Assembly (NCBI RefSeq): GCF_025567365.1
Contig: NZ_JAOQJG010000007.1
Span: 1-64,000 of the forward strand
Length of the DNA stretch: 64,000 nucleotides
DNA from: Anaerostipes amylophilus
Lineage (GTDB): Bacteria; Bacillota; Clostridia; Lachnospirales; Lachnospiraceae
Reading direction: 5' to 3'
Made by a program: the position numbers and the translations under genes. Of this stretch, positions 52,589 through 61,738 are shown one piece after another (the stretch's first letter is position 1; each line of letters begins with the position of its first letter). The notes below the pieces were generated by a model that had not been told where the DNA came from, ran no database searches, and was given only the letters and a program-made list of their open reading frames with translations.

Positions 52589-52986
52589 TGTATGATCTCC
52601 TCTGATACGTGATCTCCGCATAAAATACCCATGATATCATCCATTCCCTGTGATTGTGTAAATTCATACCTTCCAGGAAGAAATGAATTCTTCTTGTATT
52701 TTGAAAAATATTTGCGGATCACAAATCTTGCCTTTCCATAAATCAGTTTCTTTGAAACGAGTGTTTCGGCAACTTCCTCTTCTGACTCATTCTCTGTGAC
52801 GCTGATCGTTACCTTCTTATGGCTCTGTGCATTATATGGCTGATTAGAAAATGTCTGTTCTGCCACAAAATATGCTCCATAGAAAATACAGAAAATCGCA
52901 CAGATTAAAAATGCTCTGCCTAATGTCTTAAAAAACAGCTGCCATGCTTCTGATTCAAAGAATTTCTTTTGTTTTGAAAGACTCAT
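52585..52986 (-). CDS. short MltG-like membrane protein lacking the catalytic domain
   Basis: This 133-aa protein has one hydrophobic helix (~22-45, GRAFLICAIFCIFYGAYFV) and an exported LysM-like subdomain (VTENESEEEVAETLVSKKLI, FLPGRYEFTQSQGMDDIMGI) like the N-terminal part of the endolytic transglycosylase MltG. B. subtilis yrrL (mltG) occupies this place between yrzB and yrrM. The YceG catalytic domain (~200 aa with the active Glu) is absent, and the gene ends with a 4-nt overlap with the next, so this does not look like a recent truncation. Confidence 0.65.
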   Translation of the reverse strand: MSLSKQKKFFESEAWQLFFKTLGRAFLICAIFCIFYGAYFVAEQTFSNQPYNAQSHKKVTISVTENESEEEVAETLVSKKLIYGKARFVIRKYFSKYKKNSFLPGRYEFTQSQGMDDIMGILCGDHVSEEIIQ

Positions 52987-52987
52987 C

Positions 52988-54799
52988 TTAAACCTCTGTG
53001 ATAATTGGAAGAATCATTGGATTACGCTTTGTTTTCTTCCAAATATAATTGCTAAGCTCATCCTTGATCTTTGTCTTGATTCTTGCCCAGTCGGTAATGT
53101 TACGTTCTAAACATTCTTCGACCGCATCTCTTGCAACTTCTCTTGCACCTTCCATCAAAGATTCTGATTCTCTAACATATACAAAACCTCGAGATACAAT
53201 ATCTGGTCCTGCAAGAATTACATTACCATGTTTCTGTAATGTGACAGTTGCAATGATCAGTCCGTTCTGAGACAGCATCTTACGATCATTCAATACGATA
53301 TTACCAACATCTCCAACTCCAAGTCCGTCAACTAGGATTCCTCCTGCCTGAACTTTTCCAGTGATCTTTCCTTGTCTCTTATTAAGCTCTAGAATATCAC
53401 CTTCCGCAAGTACAAATGCATTCTCCTTTGGAATTCCCATCTCAATAGCAAGTTCACGGTGACGCATCAGATGACGATATTCTCCATGAACAGGAATTGC
53501 ATACTTAGGTTTTGTCAGTGCATAAATAAGTCTTAATTCCTCACGGCACGCATGCCCAGAAACATGTGTATCTTCAAATACAATCTGTGCACCTTTTAGT
53601 GCAAGTTCATTCATAATCTTTGAAATATTCTTCTCATTTCCAGGGATTGGACTTGAGCTGAATATGATCGTATCACTTGGTACGATGGATACTTTTCTGT
53701 GAGTTGAGTTTGCCATACGAGATAATGCTGCCATTGTCTCTCCCTGGCTTCCTGTTGTGATTAAAACAATCTGATCGTCAGGATAATTCTTAATCTGATC
53801 AGTTTCAATTAATGTGTTCTTTGGAATCTTGATATACCCTAATTCGGACGCTGTTGAGATAATATTTACCATGCTTCGTCCTTCTACTGCAACTTTTCTT
53901 CCATACTTATGTGCGGAATTAATGATATGCTGTACACGATCCACATTCGATGCAAATGTTGCAATGATCATACGCCCTTTTAGATGTTCTGCAAACAGAC
54001 TATCCAGACGTTTACCTACATTCTTCTCCGATGGTGTATAGCCTTGTCGTTCTACGTTTGTACTATCTGCCATCAATGCCAGAACCCCTTTACTTCCAAG
54101 TTCTGCAAATCTTGCAAGATCGATTGCTTCTCCAAATAATGGAGTATGATCAATCTTAAAGTCACCAGTATGCACGATCACACCAGCTGGTGTTGTGATC
54201 GCAAGTGCTGCTGCATCCGCAATACTGTGATTTGTCTTAATAAATTCTACATTAAAGATTCCAAGTTTTACTTTGTCACCATGTGTTACAACATGGCGTT
54301 CCACGTTATTTAAGATACCGTGCTCTTTTAATTTATTCTCGATCAGTGCCATTGTAAGTTTTGTAGCATAGATCGGTACATTCAATTCCTTCTCAAAATA
54401 AGGAATCGCCCCAATATGATCCTCATGACCATGGGTAATAACCAGTCCACGAATCTTGCTTGCATTGTCCTTTAAATATGTGATATCAGGAATAACTAAA
54501 TCAATTCCTAACATATCTTCATCTGGAAACGCAAGTCCACAGTCCACGATCAAAATCTGGTTATTGCATTCAAATGCTGTGATGTTCATTCCAATCTGGC
54601 CGAGTCCGCCAAGTGGAATGATCTTTACTGAGCTAGGCTTTCTTCTAGGCATTGGTCTTCTTCCTCTTGCCTGATAATTATTCTTATTGTATGATCTCTT
54701 GTTATCATTTGAATAATAATTGTTTCGTTTTGTTTTTGCCTGCTGTCTTACCTGATTGTCCTTCAACTTTCTTCCTCCATATCTTTGTAAGTCTGACAA
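52988..54799 (-). CDS. rnj: ribonuclease J
   Basis: The 603-aa metallo-beta-lactamase/beta-CASP ribonuclease matures rRNA and degrades mRNA. An N-terminal extension of ~55 basic residues (RRPMPRRKPSS) precedes the core VKIIPLGGLGQIGMNITAFE. The zinc motif is VITHGHEDHIGAIPYF, with TGDFKIDHTP, TGSQGETMAALSRMA, and VSGHACREELRLIYAL further on. Full length. The gene interrupts the B. subtilis-like order between DUF1292 and the MltG-like gene. Confidence 0.94.
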   Translation of the reverse strand: MSDLQRYGGRKLKDNQVRQQAKTKRNNYYSNDNKRSYNKNNYQARGRRPMPRRKPSSVKIIPLGGLGQIGMNITAFECNNQILIVDCGLAFPDEDMLGIDLVIPDITYLKDNASKIRGLVITHGHEDHIGAIPYFEKELNVPIYATKLTMALIENKLKEHGILNNVERHVVTHGDKVKLGIFNVEFIKTNHSIADAAALAITTPAGVIVHTGDFKIDHTPLFGEAIDLARFAELGSKGVLALMADSTNVERQGYTPSEKNVGKRLDSLFAEHLKGRMIIATFASNVDRVQHIINSAHKYGRKVAVEGRSMVNIISTASELGYIKIPKNTLIETDQIKNYPDDQIVLITTGSQGETMAALSRMANSTHRKVSIVPSDTIIFSSSPIPGNEKNISKIMNELALKGAQIVFEDTHVSGHACREELRLIYALTKPKYAIPVHGEYRHLMRHRELAIEMGIPKENAFVLAEGDILELNKRQGKITGKVQAGGILVDGLGVGDVGNIVLNDRKMLSQNGLIIATVTLQKHGNVILAGPDIVSRGFVYVRESESLMEGAREVARDAVEECLERNITDWARIKTKIKDELSNYIWKKTKRNPMILPIITEV

Positions 54800-54827
54800 T
54801 CTATTGTTTTAAACACTCTTATATATA

Positions 54828-55103
54828 TTATAAACTCACTTCAAGTCCATCTAGTAATGCATTAAAAATATCTGAGATCATATCCAGTTCTTTATCGTCT
54901 TCTACGATCTCATAGGACACATAATCATCCTCTAGCTGCACTTCCTTCATGATCAGTACAACGCTCTCATCTTCACTTGATGCTTCACAATCTTCTACCA
55001 AAAGGTAGGTATGTCCTGCGATCGTTGTCTGTTCTATGACACGAAATTCAATCTCTGATCCATCTTCGTCCAGAAAAAGAATCTTATTATCTGTTTTACT
55101 CAT
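54828..55103 (-). CDS. yrzB: DUF1292 (YrzB-like) protein
   Basis: This 91-aa acidic protein reads ILFLDEDGSEIEFRVIEQ and then YLLVEDCEASSEDESVVLIM, typical of the DUF1292/YrzB family. The function is unknown, but it is almost always beside ireB and ruvX, as here. It follows ruvX by 12 bp. Confidence 0.85.
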   Translation of the reverse strand: MSKTDNKILFLDEDGSEIEFRVIEQTTIAGHTYLLVEDCEASSEDESVVLIMKEVQLEDDYVSYEIVEDDKELDMISDIFNALLDGLEVSL

Positions 55104-55115
55104 TGTCTATTCCTC

Positions 55116-55535
55116 CTATAGGGAATCAAGATATCCCTGTAAAATCATAGATGCAGCGATCTGATCGATCACTTTCTTACGGTTTTCGCGTCTTACGCCG
55201 CTCTCCATCAGCACTTTCTCTGATGCTACTGTTGTCAGGCGCTCGTCCCATAGAATTACTTCTAATCCTGTACGACGCACTAAGGCATCGCGGAAAGATA
55301 GAGTATCTTCTCCGCGTTCACCTACTGTATTATTCATGTTCTTTGGGAGTCCTAAAACGATCTTCTCAATATCATATTCTTTCACAAGTTCTTCAATTCT
55401 TGCATATGTCTTTCTTAACTTATTCGCATCTTTTCTTGTGATCGTCTCAAGCGGCTGTGCAGTAATGCGAAGTTCATCACTTAATGCTACTCCGACCGTC
55501 TTTGTCCCATAATCTAACCCTAATATTCTTCTCAT
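55116..55535 (-). CDS. ruvX: YqgF/RuvX putative Holliday junction resolvase
   Basis: The 139-aa RNase H-fold nuclease has LGLDYGTKTVGVALSDEL (first Asp), EKIVLGLPKNMNNTVGERG, and VILWDERLTTVASEKVL (Asp-Glu). The family is implicated in Holliday junction resolution and 16S rRNA 5' processing. Second gene after ireB. Confidence 0.9.
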   Translation of the reverse strand: MRRILGLDYGTKTVGVALSDELRITAQPLETITRKDANKLRKTYARIEELVKEYDIEKIVLGLPKNMNNTVGERGEDTLSFRDALVRRTGLEVILWDERLTTVASEKVLMESGVRRENRKKVIDQIAASMILQGYLDSL

Positions 55536-55548
55536 AATATCACGGTCT

Positions 55549-55803
55549 CTACTTTAATCTTGTCTCAATATAGTTCTCAAGCAATGCCTCGATCAAGTCA
55601 TCACGTTCAACTTTATTGATGATGCTTCTTGCATTGTTATGACTGGTAATGTATGTTGGATCTCCAGACATAATATATCCTACCATCTGGTTGACAGGAT
55701 TATATCCTTTCTCCTGCAGTGCTTCGTATACACGCTCTAAGATCATGTGTACATCCAGTTCTTCTTTTACAACCGAAAAATGTTGTGTTCGATTATTATC
55801 CAT
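55549..55803 (-). CDS. ireB: IreB-family regulatory phosphoprotein
   Basis: This 84-aa protein (DUF965/YrzL) has ILERVYEALQEKGYNPVNQM and GYIMSGDPTYITSHNNARSI; the family is phosphorylated on N-terminal Thr by IreK/PrkC-type kinases and tunes cephalosporin tolerance in Enterococcus. The start is ATG 55803, with a GTG three codons earlier rejected for poor RBS spacing. It heads the ireB-ruvX-DUF1292 trio. Confidence 0.88.
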   Translation of the reverse strand: MDNNRTQHFSVVKEELDVHMILERVYEALQEKGYNPVNQMVGYIMSGDPTYITSHNNARSIINKVERDDLIEALLENYIETRLK

Positions 55804-55887
55804 AATTATCACGTCCCTTTCATTTATTTATCATTTTAATATAAAATGTATGAAATAGCAATGGAAATCATAAAATTTTCCATTCAC

Positions 55888-57210
55888 TTAACACTTTGCC
55901 AGCACATATCCATCATCTAAAACTTGTAGTAATTTTACTTTAATGATCTTATTTTCTAATGGTTCTTCACTGTAAAGTGCAACTTTCATATACTCTTTTG
56001 TGTGCCCCGTATAATAATGATCTTTTCCGTGCATTTTTTCCTCGATCAACACTTCTTTGACCATTCCTAATTGTTTTGTCTCAAATGCTTTCTGATGTTG
56101 TTTTGACATTTCCAGTAAAATATTGCTGCGTTTTGCTTTGATCTGATCATCGATCTGTGGCTTCATATCTGCTGCACGTGTTCCTTTACGGATAGAATAT
56201 TTAAATATGTGCATCTCATAGAGATTGATCTCTTCTAAGAATTCTCTTGTCTGTTCAAATTCTTCATCTGTCTCCCCTGGAAAACCAACGATAATATCTG
56301 TTGTAAGTGCTGGATATTCAAAATGTTCTCTGATCGCTTTGCATTTTTCTCTGATATCCTGTGTTGTATACTTACGATTCATTCTTTTTAGCACACTGTC
56401 ACATCCACTCTGCAATGAAAGATGGAAATGTGGGCAAAAACTTTCAATCTTTGAAAGACGATCTAATGTGTCTTTTGTAATAAATCCAGGTTCTAATGAT
56501 CCCAGACGGATTCTTTTGACCCCATCAATTTGTGCAATCTCTTCTAGCAGATCGATCAATGTAATATCTCCAAGATCTTTTCCATAAGAAGTTACATGAA
56601 TTCCTGTAATAACAAATTCCTGGCACCCATGTTTTGTTAAATTCGCAATCTCTTCTAAGATATCTTCTACCTTACGGCTTCGCACTCTTCCTCTTGCATA
56701 AGGAATAATACAGTAAGAACAAAACTGGTTACATCCATCTTGAACTTTGATATACGCTCTTGTATGTTCTTTTAACTGTTCTACATATAAAGATTCATAT
56801 TCCTGATCCTGTGCAATATCAATGACTTCGATGGACTCTTCAACAGATTCCATCTCTCCCATATGTTCTTCTAAAATCTTAATCAGGTCTTTCTTTTTAT
56901 TATTCCCAACGATCAAGTCAATATTAGTATCTTTTGATAATTCATCTTTTCCAACCTGTGCATAGCAGCCAACAGCTACTACTACAACATCTGGATTCTT
57001 CTTTTTAGCACGATGAAGCATCTGTCTTGATTTGCGTTCCGCCATATTTGTTACGGAACATGTATTTACAATGTAAATATCTGCTGCTTCTTTCGGATCA
57101 ACCATCGTAACCCCTGCTTCTTTAAGCATTCCATACATGGCATCCGTTTCATATTGATTTACCTTACAGCCAAGTGTTACAATAGCTGCTCTTTTTCCTT
57201 GTAAATTCAT
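55888..57210 (-). CDS. mtaB: tRNA t6A37 methylthiotransferase
   Basis: This 440-aa radical SAM enzyme adds methylthio to t6A37 of tRNA. Its N-terminal UPF0004 domain has Cys ligands (ALVTLGCKVNQYETDAM as AIVTLGCKVNQYE here, IVNTCSVTNMAERKSRQ, VAVGCYAQ) for the auxiliary cluster. The radical SAM motif is VQDGCNQFCSYCIIPYARG, and a TRAM domain ends the protein (VLIEEKMHGKDHYYTGHT). Length and KVNQYE identify MtaB rather than MiaB or RimO. Confidence 0.92.
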   Translation of the reverse strand: MNLQGKRAAIVTLGCKVNQYETDAMYGMLKEAGVTMVDPKEAADIYIVNTCSVTNMAERKSRQMLHRAKKKNPDVVVVAVGCYAQVGKDELSKDTNIDLIVGNNKKKDLIKILEEHMGEMESVEESIEVIDIAQDQEYESLYVEQLKEHTRAYIKVQDGCNQFCSYCIIPYARGRVRSRKVEDILEEIANLTKHGCQEFVITGIHVTSYGKDLGDITLIDLLEEIAQIDGVKRIRLGSLEPGFITKDTLDRLSKIESFCPHFHLSLQSGCDSVLKRMNRKYTTQDIREKCKAIREHFEYPALTTDIIVGFPGETDEEFEQTREFLEEINLYEMHIFKYSIRKGTRAADMKPQIDDQIKAKRSNILLEMSKQHQKAFETKQLGMVKEVLIEEKMHGKDHYYTGHTKEYMKVALYSEEPLENKIIKVKLLQVLDDGYVLAKC

Positions 57211-57226
57211 ACAATTCCTTTCTTAG

Positions 57227-57255
57227 TTGACTTTTTCGGCAAATGCGAGTACACT
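57227..57255 (+). promoter_or_regulatory. promoter of the HPr-like gene
   Basis: TTGACT (57227-57232), 17 nt, TACACT (57250-57255), 30 nt before the ATG, with GGAAGGAG between. Confidence 0.6.
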
Positions 57256-57285
57256 ATCCTTGTTAATTGGAAGGAGTATTATCCC

Positions 57286-57519
57286 ATGTATGATACATTG
57301 ATCAAACTGAATTCCATCAAAGAGCTATACTCATTTGTCGATATCCTGAACAATCATTCTGGCACTTTTGAAATCGTTGCCAATGATTATGTCGTGGATG
57401 CAAAATCACTGATGAGTATGTTAAGTCTCAATCTTTCTAAGTCTTTAACGCTTTCGATTGATTCGGATGAAACTGATGACATACTTGATCAGCTTAAGCC
57501 ATTTATTTTACATGAATGA
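57286..57519 (+). CDS. HPr-fold protein lacking the phospho-histidine
   Basis: This 77-aa protein reads SIKELYSFVDILNNHSGTFE and VVDAKSLMSMLSLNLSKSL, matching the HPr pattern in which the regulatory Ser46 lies in K-S-I-M-G; here the equivalent is Ser41. The N-terminal GIHARPA segment with His15 is missing, so it cannot act as a PTS phosphocarrier. By analogy to Crh it may be a regulator through Ser phosphorylation, though the glycine after M is also changed. It converges with thiI with a 17-bp overlap of coding ends. Confidence 0.65.
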   Translation: MYDTLIKLNSIKELYSFVDILNNHSGTFEIVANDYVVDAKSLMSMLSLNLSKSLTLSIDSDETDDILDQLKPFILHE

Positions 57520-58681
57520 TTTCTGTAGAATCAATGGCTTTTTTCATTAAATCATCAATCACATCATCAAGATGTTCTTCTGATTTCTTAATTCTCTTTA
57601 AGTTTCCTTTTGTAACCGGATGTTTTGCGACAAAAATCGTACAGCAGTCTTCAAATGGCTGAATAGATGTCTCAAATGTTCCGATCTTTTCTGCAATATC
57701 AACGATTTCCTGCTTATCCATACCAATACATGGTCTAAATACTGGCATGTTACATACTTCATTTGTAATTGCTAAGTTATGAATTGTCTGGCTTGCTACC
57801 TGTCCAATGCTCTCACCTGTGATCAAAGCGAGGCTTCCACCTTCATTTGCAAAATGTTCTGCAATCTTCATCATATATCTTCTCATGATGATCGTTAATT
57901 CTTCATGCGGACATTTCTCATAAATTGCTAACTGAATGTCTGTAAAGTTTACAACATGTAGATTGATCGGTCCCGCATATTTTGCTACGATCTTTGCAAG
58001 ATCTACAACTTTCTGTTTTGCTCTCTCACTTGTATATGGTGGTGCATGGAAATATGTTGCATCAATGTGTACTCCACGTTTTGCGATCATATATCCAGCA
58101 ACAGGACTGTCGATTCCTCCGGATAACAATAACATTGCCTTTCCATTAGTTCCAACTGGCATTCCACCTGGTCCTTTGATCTCCTGAGAATAAATATAGA
58201 TATATTTTCTCACCTCGATATTTACCATAACCTGTGGATGGTGCACATCTACTTTGATTCCCTCGAATGCGTCTAATAACTGTCCTCCGATTTCCATGTT
58301 GATTGCCATGGAGTCAAGCGGGAACTGTTTGTCTCCTCTTCTTGCATGAACTTTAAAAGTAAAATCTTTGACTGGATACTGCTCATCAATAAACTTGATG
58401 ACTGTTTCTGTCAAATGTTCCATATCTTTATTTTCTTCAATGACCATTGGACAGATTCCAACAATACCGAAGACTCTCTGTAATGCTTCAACTGCTTCGT
58501 CGTAATCAAAATCATCCTGTGCTTCAACAAACATACGTCCGGATTCTTTTCTTACTTTAAAATCCCCGACTGGTGCCATTGCATGACGGATCTGTTTCAT
58601 TAATGCGTCTTCAAACATATAACGGTTCTTACCTTTGATGGCAATCTCACCGTATTTGATCAAAAATGCGGTTACTTTCAT
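57503..58681 (-). CDS. thiI: tRNA 4-thiouridine synthase
   Basis: The 392-aa enzyme adenylates U8 of tRNA and takes sulfur from a cysteine desulfurase. It has an NFLD/THUMP region (~1-165), and the PP-loop LLLSGGIDSPVAGYMIAKRG. FEDCCTIFVAKHPVTKG is near the end. The C-terminal rhodanese domain of E. coli ThiI is absent, as usual in Firmicutes, so sulfur must come directly from the partner desulfurase encoded 29 bp upstream. Confidence 0.93.
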   Translation of the reverse strand: MKVTAFLIKYGEIAIKGKNRYMFEDALMKQIRHAMAPVGDFKVRKESGRMFVEAQDDFDYDEAVEALQRVFGIVGICPMVIEENKDMEHLTETVIKFIDEQYPVKDFTFKVHARRGDKQFPLDSMAINMEIGGQLLDAFEGIKVDVHHPQVMVNIEVRKYIYIYSQEIKGPGGMPVGTNGKAMLLLSGGIDSPVAGYMIAKRGVHIDATYFHAPPYTSERAKQKVVDLAKIVAKYAGPINLHVVNFTDIQLAIYEKCPHEELTIIMRRYMMKIAEHFANEGGSLALITGESIGQVASQTIHNLAITNEVCNMPVFRPCIGMDKQEIVDIAEKIGTFETSIQPFEDCCTIFVAKHPVTKGNLKRIKKSEEHLDDVIDDLMKKAIDSTEIIHVK

Positions 58682-58710
58682 ATTGTTCTCCTTTATTTTC
58701 TTTTATGACT

Positions 58711-59853
58711 TTATTTTCTTACAAATCTTCGAAGCATTGGAACTAATTCTTTTAATGCCTCGATCGTTTGATCAACTTCTTCTTTTGTATTCTCGATGGA
58801 AAAACTAAATCGAAGTGTTCCATCTTTAAATTCATCACTTAATGCGATTGCGTTTAATGTTCCGCTGACTGCCTGTTTCTTGTTAGATGAACATGCAGAT
58901 CCTGAGGATACATAAATTTCTCTGTCTTCTAAAGCATGCAACAAAACTTCACTTCTTAATTTTTTAAAACTGATACTTGCTACGTGTGGTGCTTTCCCTG
59001 AATTATCCTTGATATCCTCAATCTCTTTGATCCTCTCCTGAAAGTATTCTTTGACTTCTCGGATCTTTTCAGCATTCTCATATTTTTTACCAATCATTTT
59101 CTCACATGCAACAGCTAATCCTACAATTCCCGGTACATTTTCAGTTCCAGAACGCATTCCTTTCTGCTGTCCACCTCCAAAAATAATTGGAGAAATCTTT
59201 GTTCCTTCTTTGATATATAAAAATCCGATTCCTTTTGGTCCATGAATCTTATGACCGCTTGTGGATAATAAATCGATCCCCATATTCTTTGGAATAATCG
59301 GGAGTTTTCCGTATGCCTGAATCGCATCCACATGGAAGATCGTATTCGGATTCTTTGCTTTGATGATCTTCGCGATCTCTTCAATTGGTTCAATTGCCCC
59401 AATTTCATTATTAACCATCATACAGGATACAAGAATCGTATCTTCTCTAATGCTTTCTTCTAACTGCTTAAGATCAACGATTCCTTCTGCATCAACATCT
59501 AAATATGTCACTTCATATCCTTCTTCTTCCAGATGATACATTGGTTCATATACAGATGCATGTTCTACCTTTGTTGTAATGATATGCTTCCCTTTGCGAC
59601 GATTGGCCATCGCTGTTCCGATGATTGCTGTATTATTTGATTCTGTTCCTCCAGAGGTAAATAAAATCTCTTTTGGTTTTGCTCTTAATGTTTTGGCAAT
59701 TAATTCTTGTGCAGCTTTTACTTTATTCTCTGCTTCAATACCTTTCATATGTTTCGCAGATGGATTTCCATACGTGACCTGCATTGCGTCCTGCATTGCT
59801 TCTACAACTTCTGGAAATACGCAGGTTGTCGCTGCATTATCAAAATAAATCAT
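58711..59853 (-). CDS. cysteine desulfurase (NifS/IscS-type)
   Basis: This 380-aa PLP enzyme releases sulfur from cysteine. It has MIYFDNAATTCVFPEVVEAM, FTSGGTESNNTAI, PLP-Lys in TSGHKIHGPKGIGFLY, and the active Cys in VSSGSACSSNKKQA within a long flexible loop (group I). It sits between rsmE and thiI, so its main acceptor is probably ThiI for s4U in tRNA; Fe-S supply is possible too. Confidence 0.92.
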   Translation of the reverse strand: MIYFDNAATTCVFPEVVEAMQDAMQVTYGNPSAKHMKGIEAENKVKAAQELIAKTLRAKPKEILFTSGGTESNNTAIIGTAMANRRKGKHIITTKVEHASVYEPMYHLEEEGYEVTYLDVDAEGIVDLKQLEESIREDTILVSCMMVNNEIGAIEPIEEIAKIIKAKNPNTIFHVDAIQAYGKLPIIPKNMGIDLLSTSGHKIHGPKGIGFLYIKEGTKISPIIFGGGQQKGMRSGTENVPGIVGLAVACEKMIGKKYENAEKIREVKEYFQERIKEIEDIKDNSGKAPHVASISFKKLRSEVLLHALEDREIYVSSGSACSSNKKQAVSGTLNAIALSDEFKDGTLRFSFSIENTKEEVDQTIEALKELVPMLRRFVRK

Positions 59854-59866
59854 GTCACTTTCTCCT

Positions 59867-60604
59867 CTATTCTTCTATTGTAAACATTAAAATAGATAAA
59901 ACTGTCATTCCTGCTGTCTCAGTTCTTAAGATACGCTTTCCAAGGCTCATTGTTTTGCCGCCTACGGCTTTGATCTGTTCAATCTCTTCTTTTTCAAATC
60001 CACCTTCTGGCCCGATAATGATTCCGATAGACTTCTTCCCTTTTGCCTTGTTGATCAGCTCTTTGGATTCCTGCATTCCTTTTGCTTCTTCATATGGAAC
60101 AAGCATCAATTCAATATCTTTTACTTCCTCTAAAATTTCTTTAAAGCTTCTTACCTCACGAACTTCTGGAATAATTCCACGTTTTGCCTGTTTGGCTGCA
60201 CTTAGTGCAATCGTATTCCACCTGCTTACTTTCTTTGCCGCTTTCTTGGCATCAAGTTTTACAACACAGCGTTTCATAGCAGTTGGAACAATCTCTGTCA
60301 CGCCCAATTCTATGGCTTTCTGGATGATCATCTCCATCTTATCACCTTTTGGAAGTCCCTGATACAGCGTAATCTTTGCTGGAAGTTCTGTTTCCATTCC
60401 ATGGACATCTTCAATCTTTGCAAGAATCGAATCTTGTGTCCATTCACTAAGGCTGCATTCATATTCCAAATCGGATCCATTGCTTAAATAAACCTTATCT
60501 CCTGTTTTCATACGGAGAACGTTCTTAATATGATTTACATCACTTCCCATGATCTCAATCATTCCATCATGAATCTGTTCTTCTTTTATAAAAAATCGGT
60601 ACAT
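59867..60604 (-). CDS. rsmE: 16S rRNA m3U1498 methyltransferase
   Basis: The 245-aa SPOUT methyltransferase has an N-terminal PUA-like domain (IMGSDVNHIKNVLRMKTGDK) and the knot with IGPEGGFEKEEIEQIKAVGG and LGKRILRTETAGMTVLSIL. It modifies U1498 of 16S rRNA. It follows prmA with a 3-bp gap. Confidence 0.93.
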   Translation of the reverse strand: MYRFFIKEEQIHDGMIEIMGSDVNHIKNVLRMKTGDKVYLSNGSDLEYECSLSEWTQDSILAKIEDVHGMETELPAKITLYQGLPKGDKMEMIIQKAIELGVTEIVPTAMKRCVVKLDAKKAAKKVSRWNTIALSAAKQAKRGIIPEVREVRSFKEILEEVKDIELMLVPYEEAKGMQESKELINKAKGKKSIGIIIGPEGGFEKEEIEQIKAVGGKTMSLGKRILRTETAGMTVLSILMFTIEE

Positions 60605-60607
60605 CTC

Positions 60608-61567
60608 TTACCTCATCTTCGCTGTCATAGAAACCCAGTCTTTCATTCTTCTTGTTTCAATGACATCAAAACCATATGCATTTAATTTGTCAGCAATTTC
60701 TTTTTCTTTTGTATCAATGATACCAGAAATAACAAATACTCCGTCTTCTGCCAGAAACTGATCTACGATCTCAATCAGCGGAGAGATAACGTCTGCTAAA
60801 ATATTTGCTACAACAACTGGATAACATTTTGATCCCAAGGATTCTGCAAATTCTTTATCATCTAATACATTTCCCTGATAAACTTCAAACTGATCTTTAC
60901 TGATATGGTTTACTTCAAAGTTTTCTTCTGAAGCTGAAATCGCATGTGGATCGATATCTGTAAGAACCGCATGTCCGGCTCCAAGTTTTAATCCGATAAT
61001 TGATAAAATTCCGCTTCCGCATCCAACGTCTAAAATCTTTGTATCTTCTTTAATGTATGGTTTCATTCCTTCAATACAAAGCTTTGTTGTTTCATGAGAC
61101 CCAGTTCCAAATGCTGTTCCTGGATCGATCTCAACTACGATCGTATCTTCTGTCTGATCTTCTAATGTCTCCCATGTTGGTTTGATCACGATCTGTTCAT
61201 CTAAGCGGATTGGTTTGAAAAATTTCTTCCAGTTATTTACCCAGTCTTCTTCTTTTGTCTTATCAAATGAAATTGTTCCAGCTCCGATGTCCATAAATCC
61301 ACGAAGTCTTTCAAGCATTGCCTGAATCTGCATTGTGATGTGTTCTAAGTTCTCATTCTCATCAAAATAGCAACTGATCTTTGCTTTCCCATCATCTGGT
61401 GCAATATCGTCTGGCAGAAGATCCACATACATAACTTTCATCTCTTCTTCTGTCAATGACACATGATCTTCAACTTCCACACCTGTTGCACCAAGTTCTG
61501 TAAGTTCATAACTAATCATGTCTTCCGCTGATGTCAATGTATCAATTGTAATTTTATTCCATCCCAT
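60608..61567 (-). CDS. prmA: ribosomal protein L11 methyltransferase
   Basis: The 319-aa SAM methyltransferase trimethylates ribosomal protein L11. The N-terminal targeting domain (WNKITIDTLTSAEDMISYEL) is followed by VEIDPGTAFGTGSHETTKLC and ILDVGCGSGILSIIGLKLGA, then VVANILADVISPLIE. First gene of prmA-rsmE-nifS-thiI, separated from the ferredoxin gene by a terminator. Confidence 0.94.
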   Translation of the reverse strand: MGWNKITIDTLTSAEDMISYELTELGATGVEVEDHVSLTEEEMKVMYVDLLPDDIAPDDGKAKISCYFDENENLEHITMQIQAMLERLRGFMDIGAGTISFDKTKEEDWVNNWKKFFKPIRLDEQIVIKPTWETLEDQTEDTIVVEIDPGTAFGTGSHETTKLCIEGMKPYIKEDTKILDVGCGSGILSIIGLKLGAGHAVLTDIDPHAISASEENFEVNHISKDQFEVYQGNVLDDKEFAESLGSKCYPVVVANILADVISPLIEIVDQFLAEDGVFVISGIIDTKEKEIADKLNAYGFDVIETRRMKDWVSMTAKMR

Positions 61568-61663
61568 GACACTGTGTTTCCTTTCTTTTTCTATCTTATT
61601 TTTCTATTTCGTATTCATAACATATCAATTAATTAGTGTATCATAGAAAAGCATGGAATACAA

Positions 61664-61702
61664 GAAAAAGAGAATCCCCTCTTTATTAGAATTCTCTTTT
61701 TC
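61664..61702 (-). terminator. terminator after the ferredoxin-domain gene
   Basis: GAAAAAGAGAAT (61664-61675) pairs perfectly with ATTCTCTTTTTC (61691-61702), with a 15-nt loop; T-rich on the minus strand. Confidence 0.75.
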
Positions 61703-61738
61703 CCATTGTTTTTATTAATTTCTTTGATAATTCTATGA

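Noticed and set aside
59784..60362. 192-aa plus-strand open frame opposite rsmE
   Set aside because: Antisense to a clear SPOUT methyltransferase, without RBS.
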